A stretch of 11,124 nucleotides of DNA from Verrucomicrobia bacterium UBA6015 (lineage in GTDB: Bacteria > Verrucomicrobiota > Kiritimatiellia > UBA8416), in NCBI GenBank assembly GCA_002428045.1, contig DIZZ01000100.1, positions 1 through 11,124 on the forward strand, read 5' to 3'. Below are positions 1 through 7,562 of this stretch, in pieces; the first letter of the stretch is position 1; the number at the start of each line of letters is the position of its first letter. A program made the position numbers and the translations under genes. Below the pieces are notes generated by a model, which was not told the DNA's origin, made no database searches, and was given only the letters and a program-made list of their open reading frames with translations.

Positions 1-60
1 CGCAGTTAGTTTGTCAATTCACCCGCTATCGTCAACCGATCCTCTTTTACGAATCGGCGC

Positions 61-89
61 TGGCCATCCCTACAGTAAACACATATACT
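61..89 (+). promoter_or_regulatory. Candidate sigma70-like promoter for the first gene
   Basis: TGGCCA (61-66) and TATACT (84-89) are separated by 17 bases. The -10 matches the consensus at 5 of 6 positions and the -35 at 4 of 6. It lies about 75 bases before the first start codon. This is a consensus match only. Confidence 0.3.
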
Positions 90-164
90 TCAATTGCGAG
101 GTGATGACGTTGGTGTTCCAGATACCGCTCGGAAAAGGAGCCCCCCGGAAAGGAGTGCCGTCGG

Positions 165-1178
165 ATGAAATGCCTATGGATCATGCTGATCACGGCGACG
201 CTACCGGTTTTGTCGGCAACGGCGGATACGGTGCCCCCGCTTCGCGTCCTGCAAACCGGTGGCGACACGTTTGACTATACGTTCACCACCTATACCCCGG
301 CGGCGGACGGGCAGTGGACGCTGGCGTTCAACCACCGCCAAGGCCAGACTGTCTTTGCCCGCGTCGGGGAGTCTGTCGGATCGTACCGCATCACCGCGTT
401 CGAGCCCGATGAGACGCAGCGGTTCAATCCCTCGCTCAACACCACCAGCAGGCAGAAATCGGGATGGGTCACACTGGAGGCACCGGACGGGACGCATTAC
501 CGCCTGACCGTGGATCAGGCGCTCAGCCTGCCGGGCCGCCGGGCAACCCTGGTCACCGTGCCCTCAGGCCAGACCTGGAGCGTGCGGACAGGCGACCGGC
601 TGCAGGTTGCCGATACTGTACTGACAGTCACACAGATTGCGGACGATGTCCTAGTATCCAGCGGAACGGACCGCGACGCCTTCGCGGTTCCGATCCTTCA
701 ACCCGAGGAGGCCGAGCAACTGCGGGCGGAACGCGAGCGCCGGGAGCAGCTCGCCCGCCAGCCCCCCTCCCCGGGGTTCCCCGAGCCCGACGTCCCGTCC
801 CCGACCGCGCGGGTAACGCCAGCCAGTCGCCCGCAGGATGCGTATCAGGAGGCGGTCCGGAACCTGCCCAATCAGCCGTCTTCCCGGGGCGACTCCAGTT
901 TCGTGTTTTCGCGGGAATCGCGCTACCCGGTTGAATACGACGTGATCGTCCTGCGAGACCCGGACGGATCGTGGCAGCCCATGTATCTGCCGCGCCGCTT
1001 CGAGACGTTCTACGGCCGTGATCCCGGCAGCAGGCAATGCCCCTTCGGCAGCAGGCCATACGGCTACCGGCAAGACCGGTACGGCAGCAGACCGTCGGTT
1101 TTCAGTCCGCCACCGCCCTACCTGCGCATCCCGCACCCCGATACGCAGCGGCTTTACCACAGCAGCAACCGCCCGTGA
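165..1178 (+). CDS. Secreted protein with GspC/PilP-like beta domain and Pro/Arg-rich tail
   Basis: I do not recognise a named family. The 337-residue protein starts with a clear signal peptide: a basic start, a hydrophobic stretch at about residues 3-17, and a likely cleavage after Ser-Ala-Thr-Ala near residue 20. There is no lipobox cysteine, so it is probably periplasmic or secreted. Residues about 50-170 contain two beta-rich units of the pattern 'VGESVGSYRITAF... VTLEAPDGTHYRLT' and 'VRTGDRLQVADTVLTVTQI'. These resemble the homology-region fold of GspC/PilP secretion and pilus proteins; that link is inference. From about residue 190 the chain turns into an Arg/Glu helix and then a Pro-, Arg-, Tyr- and Ser-rich low-complexity tail. 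The start is supported by AAAGGAG nine bases upstream of the ATG. A gap of 76 bases separates it from purB, so it may be its own transcript. Confidence 0.75.
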   Translation: MKCLWIMLITATLPVLSATADTVPPLRVLQTGGDTFDYTFTTYTPAADGQWTLAFNHRQGQTVFARVGESVGSYRITAFEPDETQRFNPSLNTTSRQKSGWVTLEAPDGTHYRLTVDQALSLPGRRATLVTVPSGQTWSVRTGDRLQVADTVLTVTQIADDVLVSSGTDRDAFAVPILQPEEAEQLRAERERREQLARQPPSPGFPEPDVPSPTARVTPASRPQDAYQEAVRNLPNQPSSRGDSSFVFSRESRYPVEYDVIVLRDPDGSWQPMYLPRRFETFYGRDPGSRQCPFGSRPYGYRQDRYGSRPSVFSPPPPYLRIPHPDTQRLYHSSNRP

Positions 1179-1254
1179 GTCTGGGAGCATTTACATTGAA
1201 ATCAGGGGCTTGGTAACCTAAAGTGCCCCTAAACCCGATTGAAAGGATTCGCGC

Positions 1255-2613
1255 ATGAACGCACTGACCGCCCTGAGTCCGCTTGACGGACGCTATACCG
1301 ATAAAACCTCTGCCCTGACCCCGGTCTTTTCCGAATTCGGCCTGATCCGTTACCGCGTACTGGTCGAGATCGAATGGCTGGCCGCCCTGTGCGCCGAACC
1401 GGGCATTCCCGAAGCGCGATCCCTGAACGCTGATGAACTGGCCCAGCTCCGTGCCATCGGGAGCCAGTTCTCGGAAGATGACGGACTGCGCGTCAAGGCC
1501 ATCGAGGCGACCACCAATCACGATGTCAAGGCCGTGGAATACTTCCTCAAGGAAAAACTGACCGGAACAACGCTCGAACCGATGTCTGAATTCCTGCATT
1601 TCGCCTGCACCTCGGAGGACATCAACAATCTCGCCCATGCCCTGCAACTGCGCGATGGGCTGGCCATCCTCACCCAGGAACAGTCACGCATTACCGATCG
1701 CCTCAAGCAAATGGCCACCGAGTTCGCCGCCACCCCGATGCTGGCACGCACACACGGGCAGACCGCCTCGCCGACGACCGTCGGCAAGGAAATCGCGGTG
1801 TTTGCCAATCGCCTGCAACGCCAATCTGAGCGATTGACCGACATCCGCCTGACGGCCAAACTCAATGGTGCCGTCGGTAATTTCAATGCCCACCTGGCCG
1901 CGTATCCCGAGGTCGATTGGGAAGCCTTTTCCGCCCGGATCATCGAGGGGCATTTCGGGATGCAGCAGAACCGCTACACGACCCAGATCGAGCCGCACGA
2001 TACCATGGCCGAACTCTTCCACACCCTGATCCGCTGGAACACGGTGCTGCTGGATCTGGACCGCGATATCTGGACTTATATCTCGATGGGATACTTCGGA
2101 CAGAAAACGGTCAAGGGCGAGATCGGATCCTCGACGATGCCCCATAAGGTCAACCCGATTGACTTTGAAAACAGCGAGGGAAACCTGGGCCTTGCCAACG
2201 CCCTGCTCGGTCACCTGGCAGAAAAACTGCCGGTATCGCGGCTACAGCGCGACCTGACCGATTCCACCACCCTGCGCAACATGGGATGCGCCTTCGGCTA
2301 CGCCCTGATCGCCTATCAATCAACACTCAAGGGCCTCGGCAAACTCAAGCTCAATCCGACTCGCCTGGCCGACGACCTTGATCACGCCTGGGAAGTGCTG
2401 GCGGAACCGATCCAGACCATCATGCGCAAGAACGGCATTGCCAACCCCTACGAGAAGCTCAAGGAACTGACCCGTGGGCAGGCCGTCACTCGCGAAACCC
2501 TGCAGGTTTTTATCCAGGGACTGGAGCTTGACACCGAAGACAAGGCGCGCCTGCTCACCATGACACCAGGCAGCTATACCGGCATCGCCACCAAGCTAGC
2601 CACCCAGGTATAG
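1255..2613 (+). CDS. purB: Adenylosuccinate lyase
   Basis: This 452-residue enzyme cleaves SAICAR to AICAR and adenylosuccinate to AMP, each time releasing fumarate, in cytoplasmic purine synthesis. It is a full-length member of the fumarase/aspartase superfamily and closely follows the E. coli PurB type (about 456 residues). Visible landmarks are TTNHDVKAVEYFLKEK (residues 87-102), FACTSEDINNLAHAL (116-130), RTHGQTASPTTVGKE with His167 as the probable general acid, and the signature loop GSSTMPHKVNPIDFENSEGN (291-310) carrying the catalytic Ser292/Ser293 region. KLPVSRLQRDLTDSTTLRN follows as expected. AAAGGA lies eight bases before the ATG. The following gene starts 28 bases after the stop, so co-transcription is likely. 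No PurR box or other regulator site is evident. No other purine gene is in the window. Confidence 0.97.
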   Translation: MNALTALSPLDGRYTDKTSALTPVFSEFGLIRYRVLVEIEWLAALCAEPGIPEARSLNADELAQLRAIGSQFSEDDGLRVKAIEATTNHDVKAVEYFLKEKLTGTTLEPMSEFLHFACTSEDINNLAHALQLRDGLAILTQEQSRITDRLKQMATEFAATPMLARTHGQTASPTTVGKEIAVFANRLQRQSERLTDIRLTAKLNGAVGNFNAHLAAYPEVDWEAFSARIIEGHFGMQQNRYTTQIEPHDTMAELFHTLIRWNTVLLDLDRDIWTYISMGYFGQKTVKGEIGSSTMPHKVNPIDFENSEGNLGLANALLGHLAEKLPVSRLQRDLTDSTTLRNMGCAFGYALIAYQSTLKGLGKLKLNPTRLADDLDHAWEVLAEPIQTIMRKNGIANPYEKLKELTRGQAVTRETLQVFIQGLELDTEDKARLLTMTPGSYTGIATKLATQV

Positions 2614-2641
2614 GCATCAAGACAGACGGGAAAACGAGATA

Positions 2642-4831
2642 ATGGACGTCATGATCGGGAGCTATTGCGGGCAAGTCAATCCGGCGGTTGTCGGCAACCG
2701 GGCCATGCCCTGGCTGGCAGATATCGCCCAGCATATACAAGGCGACAAAGGCACCGTGCTGGCGGCTGGACGAAACCGGAACATCCTCGTCCCGATGCCG
2801 CTGGATGACGGCAATACCCTCGATGTGGTGGTCAAGGCCTTCGGGCGCAGCGGCGCATTCCAAGCCTGGCGGGCGCGCCGGGTGGGATCGAAGGCCCGCC
2901 GCACCTGGCGGGCATCCATGCATCTGGCCGCCGCTGGCGCAGGCACCCCCATGCCGGTGGCGTTTATGGAGCGTACAACCGCTGGAATGCCCCCGGAACA
3001 GTATGTCATCACCGTCTTCCAGGACCACGTCACCAGTTTTGCCCATGCCCTCGATGACCTTTACCGACGCGAGCCGGACTGCGAAACGCTGATGTCCCTG
3101 CTCAACACCGTCGCGGTGGGCATCCGCAAGATGCATGAATGCGGCTTTATGCATAACGACCTCGGCAACCAGAACATCCTGTTACGACGCACCGGCGCGA
3201 TGTCCTGGGGGGATGTGCAAGTCATCGACCTAAACCGGGGGCGCATTCGTGCGGATGGACTGACCGACCGGGACCGGGGCCGGGATCTTTCACGAATCGC
3301 CCTGCCATCGGACTTTATGCGGATCTTTATCGAGATGTATTATGGCGGCACCCAGGTCCCGCCACCCGAGGTGCTACGCTGGGAATCGCATTACCGGCGG
3401 CGCTTTGCATGGCACACGCGCACCCGACGCTGGCGGCATCCGCTTCGCGAAGCCCGCCGCCATCCGGCACCGGGGGATCCACCCACCTACCCCGCCCCGA
3501 AGGATCTCTGGATCTGGGATGAGCGGTCAGGGCAGCCGATCATCACCATGCAGTCACGCGAACGCTCCACGCATTACCCCGTCTCGCGCAACGTGCGCAT
3601 CCTGATCTCCTCGCTGAAGGCGCTTCCTCGAACCTGGCGCGACTATCGGCGATTCCAGCAACGGGCGTTCAAGGAGCCGATTCAAATGGCAGGACGGATT
3701 GGGGTGGCCGTCGAGTTCCAGCCGACCGGCATGGAACAACAGCTCGCCTTGCTGGAGCGGCTGGGAGCGCTTCCGGTGCTGGTCCGGTTCTATCATCATC
3801 GAGGTCAGGAAACTTCAGAATCTACCGCTGCTCTTGTGGAGACCCTGCGGCGACGGGGCCATCCGGTCAGCATAGCGATCATCCAGGATCGTCAAGCCGT
3901 GCTGGATTCGGTTTCGTGGGACGTCTTTGTGACGAGAATCCTGGATCGGATCGGCACAAGGGTTGACCTCGTCGAAGCGGGGCATGCCATCAACCGCGTT
4001 AAATGGGGCGTCTGGGATTTTGCCGAATACAGCCGACTGATGGCACCGTTTGCAGCCTGGCAGAAGAAGCATCCAGAAACGTGCATCGGCGGCCCGGCGA
4101 TGATTGATTTTGAATATGCCTACATCCCGGCGGCCTTGGATTCGCTGCCCGATGGGTTGCGGTTCAACGCCTTGACGCATCACCTGTATGTCGACCGGCG
4201 CGGGGCTCCCGAAACGGCACAGGGAGCCTTTGCCGCCCTGGAGAAATTCGCACTGGCCCGCGCGCTGGCAGAACGAACCGGCGGACGGTTCATCGTTTCC
4301 GAGTTCAACTGGCCGCTTCGCGGTACGGGGGTATATTCGCCGGTCGGGGCTCCCTATGAATCTCCGGGCGAACGCCATAACGACCCCAGCGTCGGCGAAC
4401 AGGAGGCCGCGGCTTACCTGCTGCGCTATATCCTGATCGCCATTTGCTCCGGCCTGGTAGAGCGTGTCTTCTGGTGGCGGCTGGCCGCCCTGGGCTATGG
4501 ACTGGTGGATGACAACGACCACTGCCGCGAGCGTCCCGCCTTCAAGGTGCTGGAAGTGTTGCTATCGCGGCTGGAAAAGAGTACGTTCACCGGGCGTACG
4601 GAATCGACATGCGCATCGGGAGGAAAGGCCATCTGGTATCGCTTTGAAAGTGCCTCTGGCACGAATTGGTGGATGGGCTATACCGGGGGCGATCCTGCAC
4701 GTGCGCCACGCCCGGGCAACGAGGGACGGGCCTACGATGCATTTGGATTGCCGATGGAGATAGAATCAGAGATACCGCTAGGAATGCTTCCGGTTTATGT
4801 TGTCAGCGAGGAAAAGGGAGAACAAACATGA
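2642..4831 (+). CDS. Lipopolysaccharide-kinase-like (WaaP/InaA) domain fused to glycoside-hydrolase-like barrel
   Basis: This 729-residue protein has two parts. Residues about 35-235 look like a Kdo/WaaP-InaA family kinase of the protein-kinase fold. They show a VVVKAF lysine (Lys65), the catalytic loop HNDLGNQN with His171, Asp173 and Asn178, and the metal-binding Asp196 in VIDLNR. Family members phosphorylate sugars of the LPS inner core on the cytoplasmic face. Residues about 350-640 resemble a clan GH-A (beta/alpha)8 glycoside hydrolase. FIVSEFNW places Glu554 where the nucleophile should be, and THHLYVD (512-518) and VFWWRL (609-614) resemble later barrel strands. The strand-4 segment VEAGHAINRVKWG (444-456) aligns with the usual 'E-x-x-N-E-x-N' segment, but the acid/base Glu appears to be Ala449. 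An Arg-rich linker (about 250-345) joins the halves. There is no signal peptide, so the barrel is presumably cytoplasmic. The stop overlaps the xseB start (ATGA). The start lacks a strong ribosome site; Met4 is an alternative. The substrate is unknown. Confidence 0.75.
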   Translation: MDVMIGSYCGQVNPAVVGNRAMPWLADIAQHIQGDKGTVLAAGRNRNILVPMPLDDGNTLDVVVKAFGRSGAFQAWRARRVGSKARRTWRASMHLAAAGAGTPMPVAFMERTTAGMPPEQYVITVFQDHVTSFAHALDDLYRREPDCETLMSLLNTVAVGIRKMHECGFMHNDLGNQNILLRRTGAMSWGDVQVIDLNRGRIRADGLTDRDRGRDLSRIALPSDFMRIFIEMYYGGTQVPPPEVLRWESHYRRRFAWHTRTRRWRHPLREARRHPAPGDPPTYPAPKDLWIWDERSGQPIITMQSRERSTHYPVSRNVRILISSLKALPRTWRDYRRFQQRAFKEPIQMAGRIGVAVEFQPTGMEQQLALLERLGALPVLVRFYHHRGQETSESTAALVETLRRRGHPVSIAIIQDRQAVLDSVSWDVFVTRILDRIGTRVDLVEAGHAINRVKWGVWDFAEYSRLMAPFAAWQKKHPETCIGGPAMIDFEYAYIPAALDSLPDGLRFNALTHHLYVDRRGAPETAQGAFAALEKFALARALAERTGGRFIVSEFNWPLRGTGVYSPVGAPYESPGERHNDPSVGEQEAAAYLLRYILIAICSGLVERVFWWRLAALGYGLVDDNDHCRERPAFKVLEVLLSRLEKSTFTGRTESTCASGGKAIWYRFESASGTNWWMGYTGGDPARAPRPGNEGRAYDAFGLPMEIESEIPLGMLPVYVVSEEKGEQT

Positions 4832-5169
4832 GTGAAAAACAAGCCAAGGCCGATGCGCCTTCATTTGAGAAATCGATGGAACGACTGGAAACGATTGTCA
4901 GTGATATGGAGGGCGGCACGTTAAGCCTGGAGTCCATGATCAAGCAATTCGAGGAAGGTCAGTCGTTGATCCGATTCTGCACCGGAAAGCTCGATGAGGT
5001 CGAGCGCAAGATCGAGCGTCTGCTTTCCAAGGAGGGCCCTGTTGAAACCGAACCCTTCCCCGATGATACGGAGGATTCGGCGGATGACGCGGCACCGAAG
5101 CCCAAGGCGACCAAGGGGGTGCCCAAGGAGCCTAAACCGGATTACGGCAGGCAATTGTTCGGGGACTAA
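4828..5169 (+). CDS. xseB: Exodeoxyribonuclease VII small subunit
   Basis: The 113-residue protein is the small subunit of exonuclease VII, which with XseA degrades single-stranded DNA in repair and recombination. The family core is clear at about residues 12-70: SFEKSMERLETIVSDMEGG, then SLESMIKQFEEGQSLIRFC and KLDEVERKIERLL, the usual helical hairpin. A tail of about 45 residues, first acidic and then Lys/Pro-rich, extends beyond the common length of about 80. The ATG overlaps the stop of the preceding gene (ATGA), and GGGAG in that gene serves as ribosome site, so translation is probably coupled. An upstream in-frame extension is open but would run through the preceding gene and has no family similarity, so I chose this start. 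xseA is not in the window. Confidence 0.93.
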   Translation: MSEKQAKADAPSFEKSMERLETIVSDMEGGTLSLESMIKQFEEGQSLIRFCTGKLDEVERKIERLLSKEGPVETEPFPDDTEDSADDAAPKPKATKGVPKEPKPDYGRQLFGD

Positions 5170-5175
5170 GGGCGT

Positions 5176-5826
5176 ATGCTGGATATACTCAAATCCATTG
5201 AATGGCTCCATCTGCTGGGAACAACACCATGGGAGATTCTTGCCACGGTCAGCGGGATGACCGGTGTTATCCTGATTGCCCGCCAGAATATATTGGGCTG
5301 GCCTCTCGGGCTCGTCTGGGCCGCGATTTCCGCATGCCTGGCGTTTAGGTGGAACCTTGTCTCCGACAGTATACTCTACCTGAGCGCGATTCCAATGCAG
5401 GTCTATTGCTGGATCGTATGGTACCATAAAGGCAAGGAATCCATGATCTCGGACATCCCGTTCCGTCCGACTTGGATGCCGGTGCAGCGGCAACTCCTGC
5501 TCGTGGTGGCCGCCATGCTCTCGATTTTCCTTTGGGGCAAGGGGATTACGGCGGCTGCCGGACATTTCTCCTGGGTACCGGAACCCTCCCTGCTCTGGCG
5601 CGACTCGACCACGACAGTCCTCAATTATTATGCCCAGTTCCTGCAGGCTCGCAAGCGCATGGAAAACTGGCTCATATGGGTCATTGTCAATATCCTCGGC
5701 ATCCACATCTACTGGGTGAAGGATGCGCCGATCTATAGCATCCAGTACGCATTCTTCCTGGTCCTTGGCGTCTATGGCTGGGTGCAATGGCACCGGAAGG
5801 CTATGCACAAACAGGTGGCACCATGA
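5176..5826 (+). CDS. pnuC: PnuC-family vitamin transporter, probably thiamine-specific (PnuT-like)
   Basis: This 216-residue integral membrane protein belongs to the PnuC family of facilitators, which take up vitamins that are then trapped by phosphorylation in the cytoplasm. About seven hydrophobic segments can be seen, the first near residues 17-37. Tryptophan-rich family stretches include GWPLGLVWAAISA, VYCWIVWYHKGK and, near the end, WLIWVIVNILGIHIYWVKD and GVYGWVQWHRK. Classical PnuC imports nicotinamide riboside, while PnuT members import thiamine and are found beside thiamine pyrophosphokinase. The next gene here is exactly that kinase, overlapping by ATGA, so thiamine is the likelier substrate (inference). 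It follows xseB by 6 bases, with AAGGG overlapping the xseB stop as ribosome site. I saw no TPP riboswitch before it, and the gap leaves no room for one. Confidence 0.88.
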   Translation: MLDILKSIEWLHLLGTTPWEILATVSGMTGVILIARQNILGWPLGLVWAAISACLAFRWNLVSDSILYLSAIPMQVYCWIVWYHKGKESMISDIPFRPTWMPVQRQLLLVVAAMLSIFLWGKGITAAAGHFSWVPEPSLLWRDSTTTVLNYYAQFLQARKRMENWLIWVIVNILGIHIYWVKDAPIYSIQYAFFLVLGVYGWVQWHRKAMHKQVAP

Positions 5827-6446
5827 GCAAGGCTGTCATCTTGGCGAACGGAGCCTTCCCTACCCATCCTCTGCCACGCTCTATTCTGCACGAGGCATAC
5901 CCGTTGGTGTGCTGCGATGGTGCCATCAACCGGCTGATGATAGAGAACCGAATCCCGGATGTGATCATCGGGGATCTGGACTCGATCAGTCCCGAACTAC
6001 GCCAGCGGTTTGGCGCGATCCTGATCGAAGATCCTGACCAGGAAACCAACGACCTGACCAAGGCCGTCAACTGGTGCCTGCGGCAAGGGATCGAGACGGT
6101 TTCCATCCTGGGCGCTACGGGGGAACGCGAGGATCACACCCTGGCCAATATCGCCCTGCTGGCCCGCTACAACCGCGACATCCACGCCGAGATGGTTACC
6201 GACCACGGCACCTTCCGAGTGGTGTACACCACATGCTGCCTGCCGTCGATCCCCGGCCAGCAGGTTTCACTTTTTTCGATGACGCCTGAAACGGCCATCA
6301 CCTCAACTGGTTTGAAATACTCGCTCAACCAAATGTGTCTATGGGAACTCTGGCAGGGATCGCTCAACGAGGCCACAGACCACACGTTTAAACTTGACTT
6401 CGCAAAGGGCTGCGTGGTCGTTTTCCAAACCCATCCGCCACACTGA
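5823..6446 (+). CDS. thiN: Thiamine pyrophosphokinase
   Basis: The 207-residue cytoplasmic enzyme transfers pyrophosphate from ATP to thiamine, giving thiamine diphosphate. Family motifs appear in order: CCDGAINRL (30-38), PDVIIGDLDSI (45-55), DPDQETNDLTKAV (70-82) with the Asp/Gln/Asp metal and substrate cluster, and GATGEREDHTLANIALL (97-113). A less conserved beta-sandwich half follows and contains GLKYSL, the usual thiamine-binding segment. The length fits the family. The ATG overlaps the transporter stop (ATGA). A start 36 bases earlier is possible, but the family begins at 'KAVILANG', so I kept this one. Coupling to the transporter suggests a salvage unit that imports thiamine and traps it by phosphorylation. 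No thiamine biosynthesis genes are in the window. Confidence 0.93.
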   Translation: MSKAVILANGAFPTHPLPRSILHEAYPLVCCDGAINRLMIENRIPDVIIGDLDSISPELRQRFGAILIEDPDQETNDLTKAVNWCLRQGIETVSILGATGEREDHTLANIALLARYNRDIHAEMVTDHGTFRVVYTTCCLPSIPGQQVSLFSMTPETAITSTGLKYSLNQMCLWELWQGSLNEATDHTFKLDFAKGCVVVFQTHPPH

Positions 6447-6490
6447 AAAACACGACGAACACGCTGCACCACGGCAGCGGGGAAGGAACC

Positions 6491-7387
6491 ATGGCAACAT
6501 CATTTTCTGAAAGTCCACTGCTAATCTTCGACGGAGCCTGCGGCACCAATCTACAACTGATGGACATTCCGCCCGCCGCCTGGGAAGGCCGCGAGGGCTG
6601 CAACGAGCTGTTGAACGTCACGGCACCAGAGGTGATCACGGCGTTGCACCGCGCATTCATCGAGGCGGGAGCCATGGTGCTTGAGACCAATACCTTCGGG
6701 GCAACACGGGTGGTCCTGGGCGAATACGGACTTCAGGATCAGGTGCGAGACATCAACATGGCGGCCGTCGCCAACGCGAGGCGGGCGATTGGCAGCAAGC
6801 CGGGGTGTTTCGTTGCCGGGTCCCTGGGGCCGACCACGAAGCTGGTCTCGCTGGGACACATCACTCAGGACGATCTGGAAGCCAACTATCGGGAGCAGGC
6901 CGATGCCTTGATTGAGGCCGGGGTGGATGCCCTGATCATCGAAACCTGCCAGGACCTCCTCCAGGTAAAGACGGCGGTGCTTGCCGTACTGGACTCGTCC
7001 GCCGCTGCCCGTCGCGACATCCCGGTGATGGTCTCCGTCACGATTGAACAGACAGGCACCATGCTGGTGGGGTCGGATATCGGCGCGGTATGCGCCACCT
7101 TAGAACCCCTGCCCGTCTTTTCGCTGGGGCTGAATTGCGCCACCGGCCCGACGGCCATGGAGTCACATATTCGCTACTTGAGCCAGCAGTGGCCACGCCG
7201 CATCTCTTGCATCCCGAACCAGGGCCTGCCCGAAGTGGTGGATGGAAAGACGGTGTACCGGCTATCGCCAGCGGATTATGCCCGGCACATGAAAGCGTTT
7301 GTCGACACCTTCGGCGTCAGCATCGTCGGCGGATGCTGCGGCACTACGCCCGAGCATATCCGGGCGCTGGTCTCCGCATTGCAGTAA
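6491..7387 (+). CDS. Stand-alone homocysteine S-methyltransferase domain (MetH N-terminal type)
   Basis: This 298-residue protein is a complete zinc-dependent homocysteine-binding (beta/alpha)8 barrel of the MetH N-terminal/BHMT family. It transfers a methyl group to homocysteine to form methionine. The start FDGACGTNLQ (13-22), LETNTFGATR (64-73), GSLGPTTK (110-117) and IIETCQDL (149-156) are typical. The zinc ligands are all visible: Cys216 in GLNCATGP, and Cys282 and Cys283 in GGCCGTTPEHI. The gene stops where a full MetH would continue into the pterin- and cobalamin-binding modules, and the downstream DNA does not encode them. It may therefore work with separate subunits (split MetH) or use another methyl donor. 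GGGAAGGA lies just before the ATG. It is 44 bases after the TPK gene. A diverged copy of codons 244-268 lies 478 bases downstream. Confidence 0.88.
   Translation: MATSFSESPLLIFDGACGTNLQLMDIPPAAWEGREGCNELLNVTAPEVITALHRAFIEAGAMVLETNTFGATRVVLGEYGLQDQVRDINMAAVANARRAIGSKPGCFVAGSLGPTTKLVSLGHITQDDLEANYREQADALIEAGVDALIIETCQDLLQVKTAVLAVLDSSAAARRDIPVMVSVTIEQTGTMLVGSDIGAVCATLEPLPVFSLGLNCATGPTAMESHIRYLSQQWPRRISCIPNQGLPEVVDGKTVYRLSPADYARHMKAFVDTFGVSIVGGCCGTTPEHIRALVSALQ
7220..7294 (+). repeat. Direct repeat copy 1, inside the homocysteine methyltransferase gene
   Basis: These 75 bases (codons 244-268 of the methyltransferase) recur at 7698-7772 with 8 differences by my count. The last 42 bases (7253-7294) are identical. 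Several of the differences are synonymous third-position changes. Confidence 0.85.
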
Positions 7388-7424
7388 ACATTTGGATCAA
7401 GGCAGATTCCGGGGAGCACGGGGA

Positions 7425-7444
7425 GTCAAACGTTTGACCGGTCA
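7425..7444. repeat. Two overlapping perfect palindromes at a gene-remnant breakpoint
   Basis: GTCAAACGTTTGAC (7425-7438) is a 14-base perfect palindrome. TGACCGGTCA (7435-7444) is a 10-base one overlapping it. They sit exactly where the adenylate cyclase remnant loses its similarity. They could be a recombination scar or a protein-binding site. There is no T-run, so they are not an obvious terminator. Confidence 0.6.
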
Positions 7445-7445
7445 G

Positions 7446-7523
7446 CCCCATGATCCGCGAATATCCGCAGATATCCGAAAACATGATCGCCGCCAACCTC
7501 CGGTTTTTCGCATTCGCATTCAT
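7446..7523 (-). pseudogene. 5' remnant of a class III adenylate/guanylate cyclase gene
   Basis: Read on the - strand from ATG at 7523, the frame gives a short polar start and then RRLAAIMFSDICGYSRIMG (residues 8-26). This is the characteristic opening of class III nucleotide cyclase catalytic domains, including the first metal-binding aspartate (Asp17) in F-S-D-I-C-G-Y. GGGAGG lies about nine bases before the ATG, as for a real start. After Gly26 the family should continue with a Gly/Asp-Glu helix. Here the frame runs into unrelated sequence at the palindromes (7425-7444) and then into the methyltransferase gene. The rest of the cyclase is absent, so this is a truncated remnant. Confidence 0.65.
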
Positions 7524-7562
7524 TTGAACGGACCTCCCTGAACCCGCCAATCAACCCCTCAC

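Noticed and set aside
651..1190. Long - strand frames under the first gene
   Set aside because: Arg/Gly/Pro-rich composition typical of antisense frames in GC-rich DNA. The + strand has a signal peptide and ribosome site.
1204..1230. AGGGGC...GCCCCT hairpin between the first gene and purB as a terminator
   Set aside because: The stem is only 6 bp with a 15-base loop and no T-run follows.
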